DNA of 64,000 bases from positions 248,001 through 312,000 of the forward strand of contig CAZCUD010000004.1 in NCBI GenBank assembly GCA_964501785.1, given 5' to 3'. A program made the translations under genes and the position numbers. Below the pieces are notes generated by a model. That model ran no database searches. It saw only the letters and a program-made list of their open reading frames with translations, and was not told where the DNA came from. Numbering within the stretch: the stretch's first letter is position 1; every line of letters starts with the position of its first letter. Below are positions 51,531-60,677 of the stretch, piece by piece. This DNA comes from DATBSK01 sp964501785 (GTDB lineage: Bacteria; Actinomycetota; Acidimicrobiia; IMCC26256; PALSA-555).

Positions 51531-52244
51531 TCAGTGCGTGGACGCCAGTCGCTGCTCCATCCTGATGACGGCGGGGAACAGGAGGTTGTTCTCCTTGTGG
51601 ATGTGCAGCCGCGTGTCGGCGTCGAGCGCCGCCAGACCTGCCCACAGCGCGCGGAAGGACGCGCAGACGCCCGCGGGGACCTCATCTTGCCCCGTGGCGA
51701 CATGCAGGCGCTCGAGCAGGACGCCGACGCGGTCGTGCTCGAGCATCATCATCGTGATCGGGTTCGTGATTCGACCGCAGTGGAACGTCGGCACGCTGGT
51801 AGCTTCGGTGAGCTGCCGGATCATGGGGAACAAGACCTTCTCTTCCTTGAGGAGGTGCGGTTCCAGGTCGTCGCGCAGCTCGCCGAGGATCTCTGCGACG
51901 CGGATGACCTCCGGGTGTCGCTGGCCATGCGCATCGACGACCCTGTCGGCGAGCGTGCTGAGTCGCGGAAGCTCCTCCCACAGGTATCGGTGGTGGACCG
52001 TCTCGATGTGGTCAGCGAGCGCTCCCGGGTCGAGGTGTGCCCATGGTTCGTCGTCGGTGTCGGTCGTCACGGCTTCTAGGTCGGCCACGACCGCGGCGAC
52101 GTCGAGGTCGCGCGCTTGGCACGCCTCACCGATCGTGCGACGGCCATCGCAGCAGTAGTCCAGCCCGCGTCGCTCGAACTCGCGCGCCAGATCGGGGTGC
52201 GCGGTGACGAGATCACCCAGCGTCGAATCGACATCGATGGTCAT
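51531..52244 (-). CDS. ric: Iron-sulfur cluster repair di-iron protein Ric (ScdA/YtfE)
   Basis: A 237-residue hemerythrin-like protein. The N-terminal ScdA domain (LGDLVTAHPDLAREFERRGL then DYCCDGRRTI) is followed by a four-helix domain with iron ligands in HIETVHHRYLWEELPRL, LEPHLLKEEKVLFPMI, MMMLEHDRVG and HIHKENNLLFPAVI. Ric repairs Fe-S clusters damaged by nitric oxide or oxidants. It is the last gene of a minus-strand group with a YwiC-like protein and an Rrf2 regulator, consistent with a nitrosative stress response. Confidence 0.92.
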   Translation of the reverse strand: MTIDVDSTLGDLVTAHPDLAREFERRGLDYCCDGRRTIGEACQARDLDVAAVVADLEAVTTDTDDEPWAHLDPGALADHIETVHHRYLWEELPRLSTLADRVVDAHGQRHPEVIRVAEILGELRDDLEPHLLKEEKVLFPMIRQLTEATSVPTFHCGRITNPITMMMLEHDRVGVLLERLHVATGQDEVPAGVCASFRALWAGLAALDADTRLHIHKENNLLFPAVIRMEQRLASTH

Positions 52245-52272
52245 GGCGGTGCTTCCCTTCGTTCGTCGTCTG

Positions 52273-53079
52273 TCATGCGACGTGCACGCCGATCGCCGTC
52301 GCTCCGACGATCGCCAGTCCGAGGAGCAGCTGGGTGATCCCGAGGACCCTGGCCGGCGGGGGCGGTCGACGTGTCCACCGCAGCTGCGCGGCCGCGAGCA
52401 GGACGACCGCGACGGCGCCGAGGCTCACTGCGGGATCGACCATCGCGGCAATGATCGCGACGCCGAGGCCTATGACCTGTGCCGTGTCGCGCGGTCGGAT
52501 CGAGACGGCCGTCGTGTGCAGTCGCTGGATCTGCGTGCGCACGAAGGGCACCGCCGCGACAGCACGCGCCGCGAGCACCAACCACAGCGCCGCGGCCAGG
52601 GTGCTGGGCGCGCCGCCTGCCAGCGCGATGCCGGCTGCTGCGCCGGCGATGCCCACGGCACCACACAGCTCAGGTGCGAGACGGCGGCTGCGGCTGTGCA
52701 TGTCGAACCAGAGCTCGACGCCCACGAACGGGACGGCGAGCGCGACGGGCGCGAGCCACGCCCACCCCGCGGTGAGGAGCGCAGCGAGCCCGAGCGCCAC
52801 GATGAGCATGGCCTCGCTCGCGGCGACGGCAGCTGCCACCCGGGACCGAGGCAGCCAGCGGTGCCGCCATCGATCGACGAGGACGATCTTCAGCGGCGTG
52901 CGGACGAGGAACGCCAGGATCGCGGCGAGTCCGATGGCGGCCCCGGCCCGTGACGGCGCGACCGCTAGCCCCAGCACGACCGGCTCCGCGGTCAGGCCCC
53001 ATCCGCCGTGTTCGGTCGGGATCGCGACCGCGCGCCACGACGGGCGGGCCATGGGTGCCGCTGCGTGACCGCGTCTCAT
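52273..53079 (-). CDS. YwiC-like family membrane protein
   Basis: A 268-residue protein with about eight to nine hydrophobic segments. The N-terminal AIPTEHGGWGLTAEP is the hallmark of the YwiC-like family, which is often found near nitrate or nitrite metabolism genes (ywiC lies near narK and fnr in Bacillus). Function unknown. ATG 53079 overlaps the Rrf2 stop, so the two are co-translated, and ric follows 28 bases downstream. Confidence 0.82.
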   Translation of the reverse strand: MRRGHAAAPMARPSWRAVAIPTEHGGWGLTAEPVVLGLAVAPSRAGAAIGLAAILAFLVRTPLKIVLVDRWRHRWLPRSRVAAAVAASEAMLIVALGLAALLTAGWAWLAPVALAVPFVGVELWFDMHSRSRRLAPELCGAVGIAGAAAGIALAGGAPSTLAAALWLVLAARAVAAVPFVRTQIQRLHTTAVSIRPRDTAQVIGLGVAIIAAMVDPAVSLGAVAVVLLAAAQLRWTRRPPPPARVLGITQLLLGLAIVGATAIGVHVA

Positions 53080-53498
53080 CGCGCGGCTGCGGTGACGGGC
53101 GTGGCCGCGACGAGGTCACCGATCGTCACGGCATCAAGGGCCCCGACGAGCTCGTCGCGAGCGCGGGTCCACGCGTCGTGCAACGCACACACGCTTCGAC
53201 GACCGCACGCGAGGTCCGCGACCACGCAGCGACCGTCGTCGGTCGGTCCGTCGACGGCTTCGACGACGTCGAGCACACTGACTCGCTCAGGGGAGACGAC
53301 GAGCGTGTATCCGCCCGTGGGCCCGGGGTCCGAACGGATCCACCCCCGCTTCACCAGCGCGCCGATCACCTGGGGGACGAACGCCGCGGTGGTCCCGAGA
53401 CCCTCGGCGAGATCAGCCGCCTTCAGCCGGTCCACTCCCGCGAGCGCCACGAGCGCACGGACGGCGAGGTCGGCCCGCCGGGTAACCTCAAGTCGCAT
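53076..53498 (-). CDS. Rrf2 family transcriptional regulator (NsrR/IscR-like)
   Basis: A 140-residue winged-helix protein. The start MRLEVTRRADLAVRAL is typical of the family; the DNA-reading part is KAADLAEGLGTTAAFVPQVI and the wing is RSDPGPTGGYTL. Three Cys residues in RCVVADLACGRRSVC are spaced to hold a NO- or redox-sensitive Fe-S cluster. A second in-frame ATG is two codons upstream (53504). Together with ric this suggests control of a nitric oxide response. A small palindrome overlaps its own start, pointing to autoregulation. Confidence 0.86.
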   Translation of the reverse strand: MRLEVTRRADLAVRALVALAGVDRLKAADLAEGLGTTAAFVPQVIGALVKRGWIRSDPGPTGGYTLVVSPERVSVLDVVEAVDGPTDDGRCVVADLACGRRSVCALHDAWTRARDELVGALDAVTIGDLVAATPVTAAAR

Positions 53499-53510
53499 AG
53501 TCATAGACTA
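53498..53510. promoter_or_regulatory. Palindrome overlapping the Rrf2 start
   Basis: TAGTC-ATA-GACTA overlaps the first codons of the Rrf2 gene. On the minus strand, TAGTCT lies a few bases before the first ATG and could be a -10 box, giving a leaderless message that the Rrf2 protein itself could block. Confidence 0.35.
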
Positions 53511-53604
53511 ATGGATTGCGATCCCACTCGCTACCCGGCTCCTGGGACGCGACGGCCGAGCGTGAGGCCATGACGGGCAGGGGATCCGCGCGCAGGAGGC
53601 CGCT

Positions 53605-54681
53605 ATGGTCCGCGCCGTGGTGAGCGGCACCGCGACCGTCGAACCTGCGAGCGCGGCGCCCGGCGAGATCGCCGGGCTGTTCCCGGGGTACTTCGCGCTG
53701 GTCATGGCGACCGCCGCGATCGCCATCGCGGCCGAGCTGCAGTCGATCGGATGGCTCGCCGACGCGTTGCTGGCCGTCGCCGGCGTGGCGTACGTCGTGC
53801 TCGTCGTGCTCTACGCCCTACGTGCGCTGCGGTACCGGAAGCGCTTCGCGGACGACCTCACGAGCCATGCGAAGGGTCCCGCGTTCCTCACGATCGTCGC
53901 GGGCACGAACGTGCTGGGAAGCGCGGTCGCGGTCATTGCCGGCTGGTGGTCGCTCGCGTGGGTGCTCTGGGCCGTCGGGATCGCCACGTGGATCGTCCTC
54001 GTGTACACGATCCTCGTCGCGCTGCTCCTGAGGGAGCCCAAGCCCGCGCTCGTCGTCGGGATCAACGGCACGTGGTTCCTCTTCACGGTCGCGACCCAGT
54101 CGGTGGCCGCGCTCGGCGCGCTGCTCGCCCTGCGCGTGCAGGACCCGCAGGGCATCGTCTTCGTGAGCCTGTGTGCCTTCTGTCTCGGCGTCTTCCTCTA
54201 TTTCGTCGTCGTGACACTCGTGTTCTACCGGTTCACGTTCGTCGAGCTGCACGTCGCGGAGACCCTGCCGCCGTACTGGATCAGCATGGGTGCCGTCGCG
54301 ATCACGGTGCTCGCCGGCTCGAACCTCCTGCTCGTCCCTGAGGACTCGTCGCGCCTCGCCGACGACCTCGCGCCGTTCGTGGCGGGTCTCGTGCTGCTCT
54401 CGTGGGCCGTCGCGACGTTCTGGATCCCGCTCATGGTCGCGCTCGGGGTCTGGCGCCACGTCATCCGGCGCGTGCCGGTTCGGTACGACCCTCAGTATTG
54501 GGCGTTGGTGTTCCCCCTCGGCATGTATTCGATCGCCACCTTCCGCATGGCCGACGCGCTTGACGTCGACTTCCTCGAGGTCGTGCCCCAGGTCGCGCTG
54601 GCGCTGGCACTCGTCGCGTGGGGCTGCGCGGCGCTCGGCCTCCTGCGACGCCTGCTGCACATCGCGAGTCCAGCGGCATGA
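53605..54681 (+). CDS. TDT/SLAC1-type membrane transporter (tellurite resistance/C4-dicarboxylate family)
   Basis: A 358-residue protein with about ten hydrophobic segments. The opening GLFPGYFALVMATAAIAIAA has the PGYFA-VMATG-like pattern of the TehA/TDT family. A clean CAGGAGG ribosome site precedes ATG 53605. The stop overlaps the next gene by four bases (ATGA), putting this channel at the head of the molybdoenzyme operon. Transport of an anion such as nitrate, nitrite or a dicarboxylate is plausible; the family alone does not decide. Confidence 0.78.
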   Translation: MVRAVVSGTATVEPASAAPGEIAGLFPGYFALVMATAAIAIAAELQSIGWLADALLAVAGVAYVVLVVLYALRALRYRKRFADDLTSHAKGPAFLTIVAGTNVLGSAVAVIAGWWSLAWVLWAVGIATWIVLVYTILVALLLREPKPALVVGINGTWFLFTVATQSVAALGALLALRVQDPQGIVFVSLCAFCLGVFLYFVVVTLVFYRFTFVELHVAETLPPYWISMGAVAITVLAGSNLLLVPEDSSRLADDLAPFVAGLVLLSWAVATFWIPLMVALGVWRHVIRRVPVRYDPQYWALVFPLGMYSIATFRMADALDVDFLEVVPQVALALALVAWGCAALGLLRRLLHIASPAA

Positions 54682-55736
54682 CGGGCATGCGGACCCTCAC
54701 GGGCGAGCATCGACTCGAAGGGCGCGCGGTCGCGTACGCGATCATCGCGACGGCGGTCGCCATCGTGCTCGTCGTGGTGGGAAGCTCCGGGCTGCGGTGG
54801 TTCGACTCGGCGCTCGTCGCCTACCTGGTGGGCACGCTGTTCGCGATCTTCGGTGTCGTGTACCGCTACACCGTGTGGCTCGGTCGCCCCCCGACGGCGC
54901 GCCTGCACCGCCGCGGGTGGGGGGCACTGTTGCATCGGACCCGCCGCGCCGAGAACGTCCGGGCGATCCCGCGGCTGGTGACGACGAACCTGCTCGCACA
55001 GTCGTTCATCCGCCATCGGTCAACCAGCCGCTGGTTCGCCCATCAGCTCGTCTTCTGGGGCTGTGTGCTCGCGGCACTCGTCACCTTCCCGCTGACCTTC
55101 GGGTGGCTCCACTTCGAGTCCGTCGGTCAGGACGCCGAGCACTACCGGGCGTACGTGGGAGGCCTCGGCACGTTCAGCTTCCAGGCCGACAGCGTGCTCG
55201 GGTTCGCCATCTTCCACGCGCTCGATCTGGCGGCGTTCCTGGTGATCGCCGGCGTGATCATCTTCTTGCACCGGCGCGTCCGCGACCCCGGCGCACTCGC
55301 GGTGGAACGGTCGGGCGACTTCCTCGCGCTCGCAGGCCTCTTCGCGGTCTCGTTGACGGGACTCATGCTGACCGTGTCGAGCCTCTGGATGGACGGTCGC
55401 TTCTACACGTTCCTCACGACCGCGCACGCCCTCACCGTGATCCTCGGCCTCATGTACATCCCGTTCGGCAAGCTCTTCCACATCTTCCAACGACCCGCGA
55501 ACCTCGGTGTCGCGTTCTACAAGCGCGCGGCGGAGGCCGGGCCACAGCAGCAGTGCCGGGTCTGCGGCGCGCCGTACGCCTCCGCGCTCCAGGTCGGCGA
55601 TCTGCGCGACGTGCTCCCGCAGGTCGGCCTCGACTACGAGCTCGCCGACGGCGGATCCTGGATGGAGGTCTGCCCCCCGTGCCGGCGCGCGACCGTCGCC
55701 TACGCGCAGTCGAGCGGCGTGGGTGGCTTCGGCTGA
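54678..55736 (+). CDS. Membrane cytochrome b-type subunit (NarI/HdrE-like) with C-terminal Cys site
   Basis: A 352-residue protein with five or six membrane segments. Intramembrane His residues in RWFAHQLVFWG, GFAIFHALDLAAFL, FLTTAHALTVILGL and FGKLFHIFQRP are placed as in heme b-binding NarI-like anchors. The C-terminal part adds four Cys (QCRVCGAPY and EVCPPCRR), a likely zinc or rubredoxin-type site. It would pass quinol electrons to the following iron-sulfur and molybdenum subunits. Its stop overlaps the next start by one base (TGATG). Confidence 0.68.
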   Translation: MTGMRTLTGEHRLEGRAVAYAIIATAVAIVLVVVGSSGLRWFDSALVAYLVGTLFAIFGVVYRYTVWLGRPPTARLHRRGWGALLHRTRRAENVRAIPRLVTTNLLAQSFIRHRSTSRWFAHQLVFWGCVLAALVTFPLTFGWLHFESVGQDAEHYRAYVGGLGTFSFQADSVLGFAIFHALDLAAFLVIAGVIIFLHRRVRDPGALAVERSGDFLALAGLFAVSLTGLMLTVSSLWMDGRFYTFLTTAHALTVILGLMYIPFGKLFHIFQRPANLGVAFYKRAAEAGPQQQCRVCGAPYASALQVGDLRDVLPQVGLDYELADGGSWMEVCPPCRRATVAYAQSSGVGGFG

Positions 55737-57961
55737 TGGCACGGCCGCCGCTCTCGGAGACCGAGCTCGTTGCCCGGTACGGGCCCCACCTCAACCAGAC
55801 TCCGCCCGGCGGCTGGAACGCGGACCTCGAGCCGGATCGCGAGGTGAAGACGCACTGCTGCTTCTGTGGGCAGCAGTGCGGCATCATCCTGAAGGCCCGC
55901 GACAACGAGGTCGTGGGCTTCGAGCCCTGGTACGAGTTCCCCTTCAACGAGGGCAAGTTGTGCCCGAAGGGGGTGAAGCGCTACCTCCAGGGCAGCCACC
56001 CGGACCGACTGCTCGACCCGCTGGTCCGCACGGACGAGGGATTCGAGCCGACGACCTGGGACGCGTCGCTCGACCGGGTCGCGGGTGAGATCCGTCGCAT
56101 CCAGTCTGCGTACGGCGACGATGCATTCGCGATGCTCTCGGGCGTCTCCCTCTCGAACGAGAAGTCGTATCTCATCGGCAAGTTCGCGCGCCTCGCGCTC
56201 CACACCGCGAACCTCGACTACAACGGCCGGCTCTGCATGGTGTCGGCGGGCGCCGCGAGCAAGAAGGCGCTCGGGATCGACCGCGCACCGAACCCGTGGT
56301 CGGACATCCCGCTCGCGGACGTCGTCTTCGTCGCCGGGGCCAATGTCGCCGAGTGCGCGCCGATCACGACTAGCTACATCTGGCGAGCGCGCGACCGCGG
56401 CGCGAAGCTCATCGTCGCCGATCCTCGCGTGGTGCCACTCGCGCGGACCGCCGATGTCTTCCTCGGCCTGCGTCCCGGGACCGACTCGGCGTTGATGGTG
56501 ACGATCCTGCACGTGCTGATCGAGCGTGACTGGCTCGACCACGAGTTCATCGAGGCGCACACCACCGGGTTCGAGGAGGCCGCGGCCGCGGTGGCCCAAT
56601 GCACGCCGGCGTGGGGGGCCGATGTGACCGGCGTCCCGGCTGCTCGCATCGAGCAGGCGGCGGAGCTGTGGGGCACGTCGAGCACCGGCATGCTGCTGCA
56701 CGCGCGCGGCCTCGAGCACCAGAGCAAGGGCGTTGAGAACGTCCTGTCGTGCATCAACCTCGGGCTCGCGACGGGCAAGTACGGCAAGCCGGGGTGTGGT
56801 GTGTCGACGATCACCGGGCAGGGCAACGGGCAAGGAGGGCGCGAGCAGGGCCACAAGTGCGACCAGCTGCCCGGCAACCGTGACATCACGAACCCCGAGC
56901 ATCGTGAGTACATCGCTTCGGTGTGGGGGGTCGAGGCCGACCGCATCCCCGGCAAGGGGCTCACCGCCGAGGAGATCGTCGAAGCGATCCATGACGGGCA
57001 GATCAAAGGCCTCCTGTCGATCTGCTTCAACCCGGTCGTCTCGCTGCCGGACACGCGCTTCACCCGAGAGGCACTCGACAAGCTCGAGTTCTACGCGGTG
57101 ATCGACTTCTTCCTGACCGAGAGCGCCTGGCACGCCGACGTGGTGCTCCCCGGATCGCTCCACGAAGAGGACGAAGGCACGTCGACCACGGTCGAAGGCC
57201 GTGTCGTGAAGCTGAACCCGGCCGTGTCACCACCCGGACGCGCTAGGCGCGACTGGGAGATCATCCTCGACCTGGCGCGTCGTCTCGGAGCCGCCGACCT
57301 CTTCTCGTACGCCGACACGCGGGAGATCTTCGACGAGATGCGCGTGGCATCCCACGGCGGGACCGCCGACTACTTCGGGATCACCTGGGAGCGCATCGAG
57401 GACGAGCTGGGCGTCTTCTGGCCCGCGCCCGAGATCGGGCACCCCGGCACACCGCGGCTCTTCGAAGGCGGCCGGTTCTCCACGCCCGACGGCCGGGCGC
57501 GGTTCCATCGCGTCGAGTACCGGCCACCCGCCGAGGTGGTCGACCACGAGTACCCGGTGTGGCTCACGACCGGGCGAGTGGTCAGCCAGTACCTCTCGGG
57601 CGCGCAGACGCGGCGGATCGCGCAGCTCGTGCGCCAGTACCCCGAGCCGTTGTGCGAGGTCCACCCGAACCTCGCGGCTGAGCATGGCATCGCGGACGGC
57701 GACATCGTGCGGGTGACGTCGCGCCGCGGCGCGATGGAGCTGCCGGCGCGCGTCGTCACCACCATCCGACCTGACACCGTGTTCATCCCGTACCACTGGG
57801 CGGGGGAGCACGCCGCGAACCAGCTCACGAACCGAGCGCTCGATCCGGTCTCGAAGATCCCCGAGTACAAGGTGAGTGCCGTGCGCATCGAGCGGGTCGG
57901 ACCGGGAGCGACCACGGTCGACGAGCGCGACCTCGAGCTGCGCACGGAGGACGCGCCATGA
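55736..57961 (+). CDS. Molybdopterin oxidoreductase, assimilatory nitrate reductase (Nas/Nap)-like catalytic subunit
   Basis: A 741-residue enzyme. A 4Fe-4S site is formed by Cys41, Cys44, Cys48 and Cys76 (HCCFCGQQCGI; KLCPKG). Cys167 in YNGRLCMVSAGAASKKALG is placed as the molybdenum ligand of Nap/Nas enzymes. GQGNGQGGREQGHKCDQLPG, then DFFLTESAWHADVVLPG, and the C-terminal molydopterin-binding LTTGRVVSQYLSGAQTRR complete the family pattern. No Tat signal is present, so it is cytoplasmic. The genes around it provide electrons, so nitrate is the best-guess substrate, but other oxoanions or formate cannot be excluded. Confidence 0.82.
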   Translation: MARPPLSETELVARYGPHLNQTPPGGWNADLEPDREVKTHCCFCGQQCGIILKARDNEVVGFEPWYEFPFNEGKLCPKGVKRYLQGSHPDRLLDPLVRTDEGFEPTTWDASLDRVAGEIRRIQSAYGDDAFAMLSGVSLSNEKSYLIGKFARLALHTANLDYNGRLCMVSAGAASKKALGIDRAPNPWSDIPLADVVFVAGANVAECAPITTSYIWRARDRGAKLIVADPRVVPLARTADVFLGLRPGTDSALMVTILHVLIERDWLDHEFIEAHTTGFEEAAAAVAQCTPAWGADVTGVPAARIEQAAELWGTSSTGMLLHARGLEHQSKGVENVLSCINLGLATGKYGKPGCGVSTITGQGNGQGGREQGHKCDQLPGNRDITNPEHREYIASVWGVEADRIPGKGLTAEEIVEAIHDGQIKGLLSICFNPVVSLPDTRFTREALDKLEFYAVIDFFLTESAWHADVVLPGSLHEEDEGTSTTVEGRVVKLNPAVSPPGRARRDWEIILDLARRLGAADLFSYADTREIFDEMRVASHGGTADYFGITWERIEDELGVFWPAPEIGHPGTPRLFEGGRFSTPDGRARFHRVEYRPPAEVVDHEYPVWLTTGRVVSQYLSGAQTRRIAQLVRQYPEPLCEVHPNLAAEHGIADGDIVRVTSRRGAMELPARVVTTIRPDTVFIPYHWAGEHAANQLTNRALDPVSKIPEYKVSAVRIERVGPGATTVDERDLELRTEDAP

Positions 57962-58623
57962 GCACTACGCGCGTCGAGGAGCCGGTCGAGGCGTGGGTCG
58001 TTCCCGAACGCCATCCCGACCAGCGCTTCCTGGTCATCGACCAGAGCCGTTGCATCGGCTGTGAGGCGTGCGTGCAGGCATGCGAGGAGTGCGGCACCCA
58101 CCGCGGGCACTCCATGATCCATCTTGACTTCCTCGACCGTGCCAGCACGACCCAGTCGGCGCCGACCGTGTGCATGCACTGCGCCGACCCGACGTGCGCG
58201 GAGGTGTGCCCGGCCGATGCGATCAAGCAGAACGAGGCCGGCGTGGTCCAGTCCGCGCTCAAGCCCCGGTGCATCGGCTGCTCGAACTGCGTGCTGGCGT
58301 GCCCTTTCGGGGTGCCCAAGTACATGTCGGACTTCGACCTGATGATGAAGTGCGACCTCTGCTTCGACCGCACGTCGGTCGGCCTCGCGCCGATGTGCGC
58401 GTCGGTGTGCCCGAGCCAGGCGCTCTGGTACGGAACCGAGAGCGAGTTCGCCGAGACCCGCGTGGGGACGCTCGTCGACGGCTTCACCTTCGGTCGCCAG
58501 CTGGTCACGACACGAGTGCGGACGGTCAGCAGCGCACCGGGACCCGTCGACGTGGAAGCAGACGGCCGCGCGACGCACTGGCTCGACGATCCGTTCGGCC
58601 TGGCCGAAGGAGGCGGACCATGA
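57958..58623 (+). CDS. 4Fe-4S ferredoxin-type electron-transfer subunit (NrfC/DmsB-like)
   Basis: A 221-residue protein with four Cys clusters for four 4Fe-4S centres: CIGCEACVQACEECG, VCMHCADPTCAEVCP, CIGCSNCVLACPFG, and KCDLCFDRTSVGLAP with a later CASVCP. This is the layout of DMSO reductase-type beta subunits, which connect a membrane anchor to the molybdenum subunit. It overlaps both the catalytic-subunit gene and the Rieske gene by four bases. Confidence 0.9.
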   Translation: MSTTRVEEPVEAWVVPERHPDQRFLVIDQSRCIGCEACVQACEECGTHRGHSMIHLDFLDRASTTQSAPTVCMHCADPTCAEVCPADAIKQNEAGVVQSALKPRCIGCSNCVLACPFGVPKYMSDFDLMMKCDLCFDRTSVGLAPMCASVCPSQALWYGTESEFAETRVGTLVDGFTFGRQLVTTRVRTVSSAPGPVDVEADGRATHWLDDPFGLAEGGGP

Positions 58624-59117
58624 CGGACCAGGCGCCTCGCGCGCAGACCTGGCGACGCGACTTCCCCTACACCTCGGCCGGTGAGGACGACGTGACCCGC
58701 CGCGAGTTCGTGCGATACCTCGTGCTCGCCAGCGGCGCATTCGCGGGCGCGAACGTGGCGATCGCCGCGATTACGTCACTGCGATCGGTCAACGAGGGCG
58801 AGCCGCGCCGGATCGTCGAGGCAGCATCCGTCGCGCCCGGCAGCGCGCACCTGTTCCGCTATCCGAGCGCCGACGATCCCGCCATCCTCGTCCGGCTCCC
58901 CGACGGCGGGCTCCACGCGTTCAGCCAGAAGTGCACGCACCTCGGATGCGTCGTCTACTACCAGAACCACGAGCGCGAGCTGGTGTGTCCCTGCCACGAC
59001 GGCGTCTTCGACGCCGCGACCGGCGCGGTGCGGGCCGGTCCGCCGGAGCGCCCGCTTGGACGCATCGACGTCGAGGAGCGCGACGGGTTCGTGTGGGCGC
59101 TCGGTGCGCGGCCATGA
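58620..59117 (+). CDS. Rieske 2Fe-2S protein with N-terminal membrane/Tat-like region
   Basis: A 165-residue protein. The cluster ligands are Cys105 and His107 (KCTHLGC) and Cys123 and His126 (CPCH), with extra Cys110 and Cys125 able to form the usual disulfide. A hydrophobic segment near residues 32-52 follows a TRREFVRY motif that resembles a Tat signal without a clear twin-Arg/Phe cleavage site, so it may stay anchored. Rieske proteins usually serve quinol oxidation; inside a molybdoenzyme operon it probably carries electrons to or from the b-type subunit. Confidence 0.87.
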   Translation: MTDQAPRAQTWRRDFPYTSAGEDDVTRREFVRYLVLASGAFAGANVAIAAITSLRSVNEGEPRRIVEAASVAPGSAHLFRYPSADDPAILVRLPDGGLHAFSQKCTHLGCVVYYQNHERELVCPCHDGVFDAATGAVRAGPPERPLGRIDVEERDGFVWALGARP

Positions 59118-59323
59118 CCACCCCTCGATCTGCTCAGCGAACCGCGACTGCGCTCGGGATCTTCGTCGTCGTCATGCTCGCGCTGCAGATCTTCCTCGTC
59201 ACCGTCGCGATCGACGCGCTCCAGACCGATGATGCGACGCTCGGCTGGACGACAGCCGGTTTCTCGGTCGCGCTCTTCGTTGGGACGTTGGCGTTCGCGC
59301 AGTACCTGCGTGACCCCGGTTGA
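59114..59323 (+). CDS. Small two-helix membrane protein of the molybdoenzyme operon
   Basis: A 69-residue protein with two hydrophobic segments (TALGIFVVVMLALQIFL and GFSVALFVGTLAFAQYL). It overlaps the Rieske stop by four bases and is the last gene of the operon. It resembles small DUF6755-type membrane proteins found with Rieske genes, but that name is a recollection, not a check. An assembly or anchoring role is likely. Confidence 0.65.
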   Translation: MTTPRSAQRTATALGIFVVVMLALQIFLVTVAIDALQTDDATLGWTTAGFSVALFVGTLAFAQYLRDPG

Positions 59324-59334
59324 GCCCAGCACGA

Positions 59335-59757
59335 TCAATCGAGATGCGCGTCCCCGATCGGGGCTCGGATCCGTCGTCCGGTGACGAACTCGAGCGGAAT
59401 CCGCACGAAGTGATCGCCTGCATCGGGAGACCACGGGCGTAGCTCCAAGGCTCTCGCGCGCTCGAGGGTCGCCTCGTCGAGGATCTCGCTCGCTCGTCCG
59501 ACGACCATCACGCTCCAGCCGGTCGTCGCGTGGCTGTCCGCTGCGTCCACCTCGAAGGCGACGACGGCCTCGTGCACGGCGGCTGTCAGCTTCGAGCCCG
59601 GTGACGTCCGGAAGACGATCGCACCATCGAACATGGTGAAGTTGACGGGGAGGATCGCGGGAAGCGCCCCGATCGTGACCGTCACACGTCCCAGCGATGC
59701 ACGTTCGAGGAGCTGGAGGGATGCTTCACGCGAGAGCTCCTCGAGCGTGCGGGACAC
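59335..59757 (-). CDS. Pyridoxamine 5'-phosphate oxidase-like flavin-binding protein
   Basis: A 140-residue split-barrel protein. LERASLGRVTVTIGALPAIL then PVNF, VFRTSPGSKLTAAV, and AFEVDAADSHATTGWSVMVVGR are typical of PNPOx-like proteins that bind FMN or F420 and are common in actinobacterial stress regulons. GTG 59757 is preferred as it starts the conserved part; GTG 59790 is in frame. A DosR-like box lies just upstream. It converges on the molybdoenzyme operon, with 11 bases between the genes. Confidence 0.82.
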   Translation of the reverse strand: MSRTLEELSREASLQLLERASLGRVTVTIGALPAILPVNFTMFDGAIVFRTSPGSKLTAAVHEAVVAFEVDAADSHATTGWSVMVVGRASEILDEATLERARALELRPWSPDAGDHFVRIPLEFVTGRRIRAPIGDAHLD

Positions 59758-59791
59758 GCCCACACCGTCACAACCATCGGCCGGCTCCACC

Positions 59792-59808
59792 AGGGCCGAA
59801 GGTCACCC
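59792..59808 (-). promoter_or_regulatory. Possible DosR-like box upstream of the PNPOx-like gene
   Basis: On the minus strand GGGTGACCTTCGGCCCT resembles the GGGAC-C-nnn-GGnCCC pattern of DosR/DevR boxes. It is 35 bases upstream of GTG 59757. The match is by eye and imperfect. Confidence 0.3.
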
Positions 59809-59882
59809 TTCAGCACCCCCCTCCGACCCTGGGCGCCGATCGTGCTGATCCCGGGTGAGAGGGATCCGGGAAGGTCGAGGTG

Positions 59883-60649
59883 ATGTCAGCATCGACGGCC
59901 GCACGGCGAGCAGGCGCCGAAGGCGATCGTGACCGGCGGAGCCGGAGGGCTCGGCATCGCGCTCTCCGCAGCGCTCGGAGCCGCGGGGTACCAGGTCGTC
60001 CCCGTCGATCTTCGCGACACCGACCGCACGCTCGACGTCACCGATCCCGACGCGTGCCGCGCGCTGGCCGACGAGGTACGGCCGAGCCTGGGGTCAACAA
60101 CGCCGGGGCACGGGTCGCGGCGACGTGCTCGACCAGACCGACGCCGAGATCGAGCGCATCGTCGCGGTGAACCTCCTGGGCGTCGTCCACGGCTCACGGG
60201 CGGCGGCGAGGACGATGCTCGCCGACGGCGGAGGGACGATCTTGAACGTCGCCTCCCTCGCGGGGTGGGCGCCGACGCCGCACATCGCCGTCTACTCGGC
60301 GACGAAGCACGGGGTCAGAGCGTCCAGCGTCGCGCTCGCCGCAGAGCTCAGGGCGACGAGCGTTCGGATGCAGTGCCTCCTCCCCGACGGCATCCGGACT
60401 CCGATGGTCGACCCGCACGACCCTCGACAGCTGATGTCCTTCACCGGGCGCCGTCTCCTCGCGTCCGACGAGGTTGCCGCGACCGCGCTCCGAATGCACC
60501 GGTCGAACCGTCTCGTCGCCTCGGTGCCGCATCGACGCGCCCTGATGACGCGCGCGCTCGGTATGGCGCCCCGCATCGGTCGCGTGCTCCAACGACCGGT
60601 CGAGCAGCGAGCGCGACGGCATCAGACAAGGGAGGCGCAGCGCGCGTGA
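59883..60649 (+). pseudogene. Short-chain dehydrogenase/reductase, frameshifted
   Basis: The SDR pattern is split among frames. The cofactor motif AIVTGGAGGLGIALSAALG and PVDLRDTDRTLDVTDPDACR lie in one frame (from about 59929). VNNAG appears in a second frame near 60094. The rest (DQTDAEIERIVAVNLLGVVH, GGTILNVASLAGWAPTPHIA and catalytic VYSATKHG) continues in a third frame to 60649. At least two indels near 60085-60125 are needed to restore one protein of about 250 residues. It is either a pseudogene or a sequence error. Confidence 0.75.
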
Positions 60650-60677
60650 GTCGCACCGAGTTGCCAGATGTCGCGCT

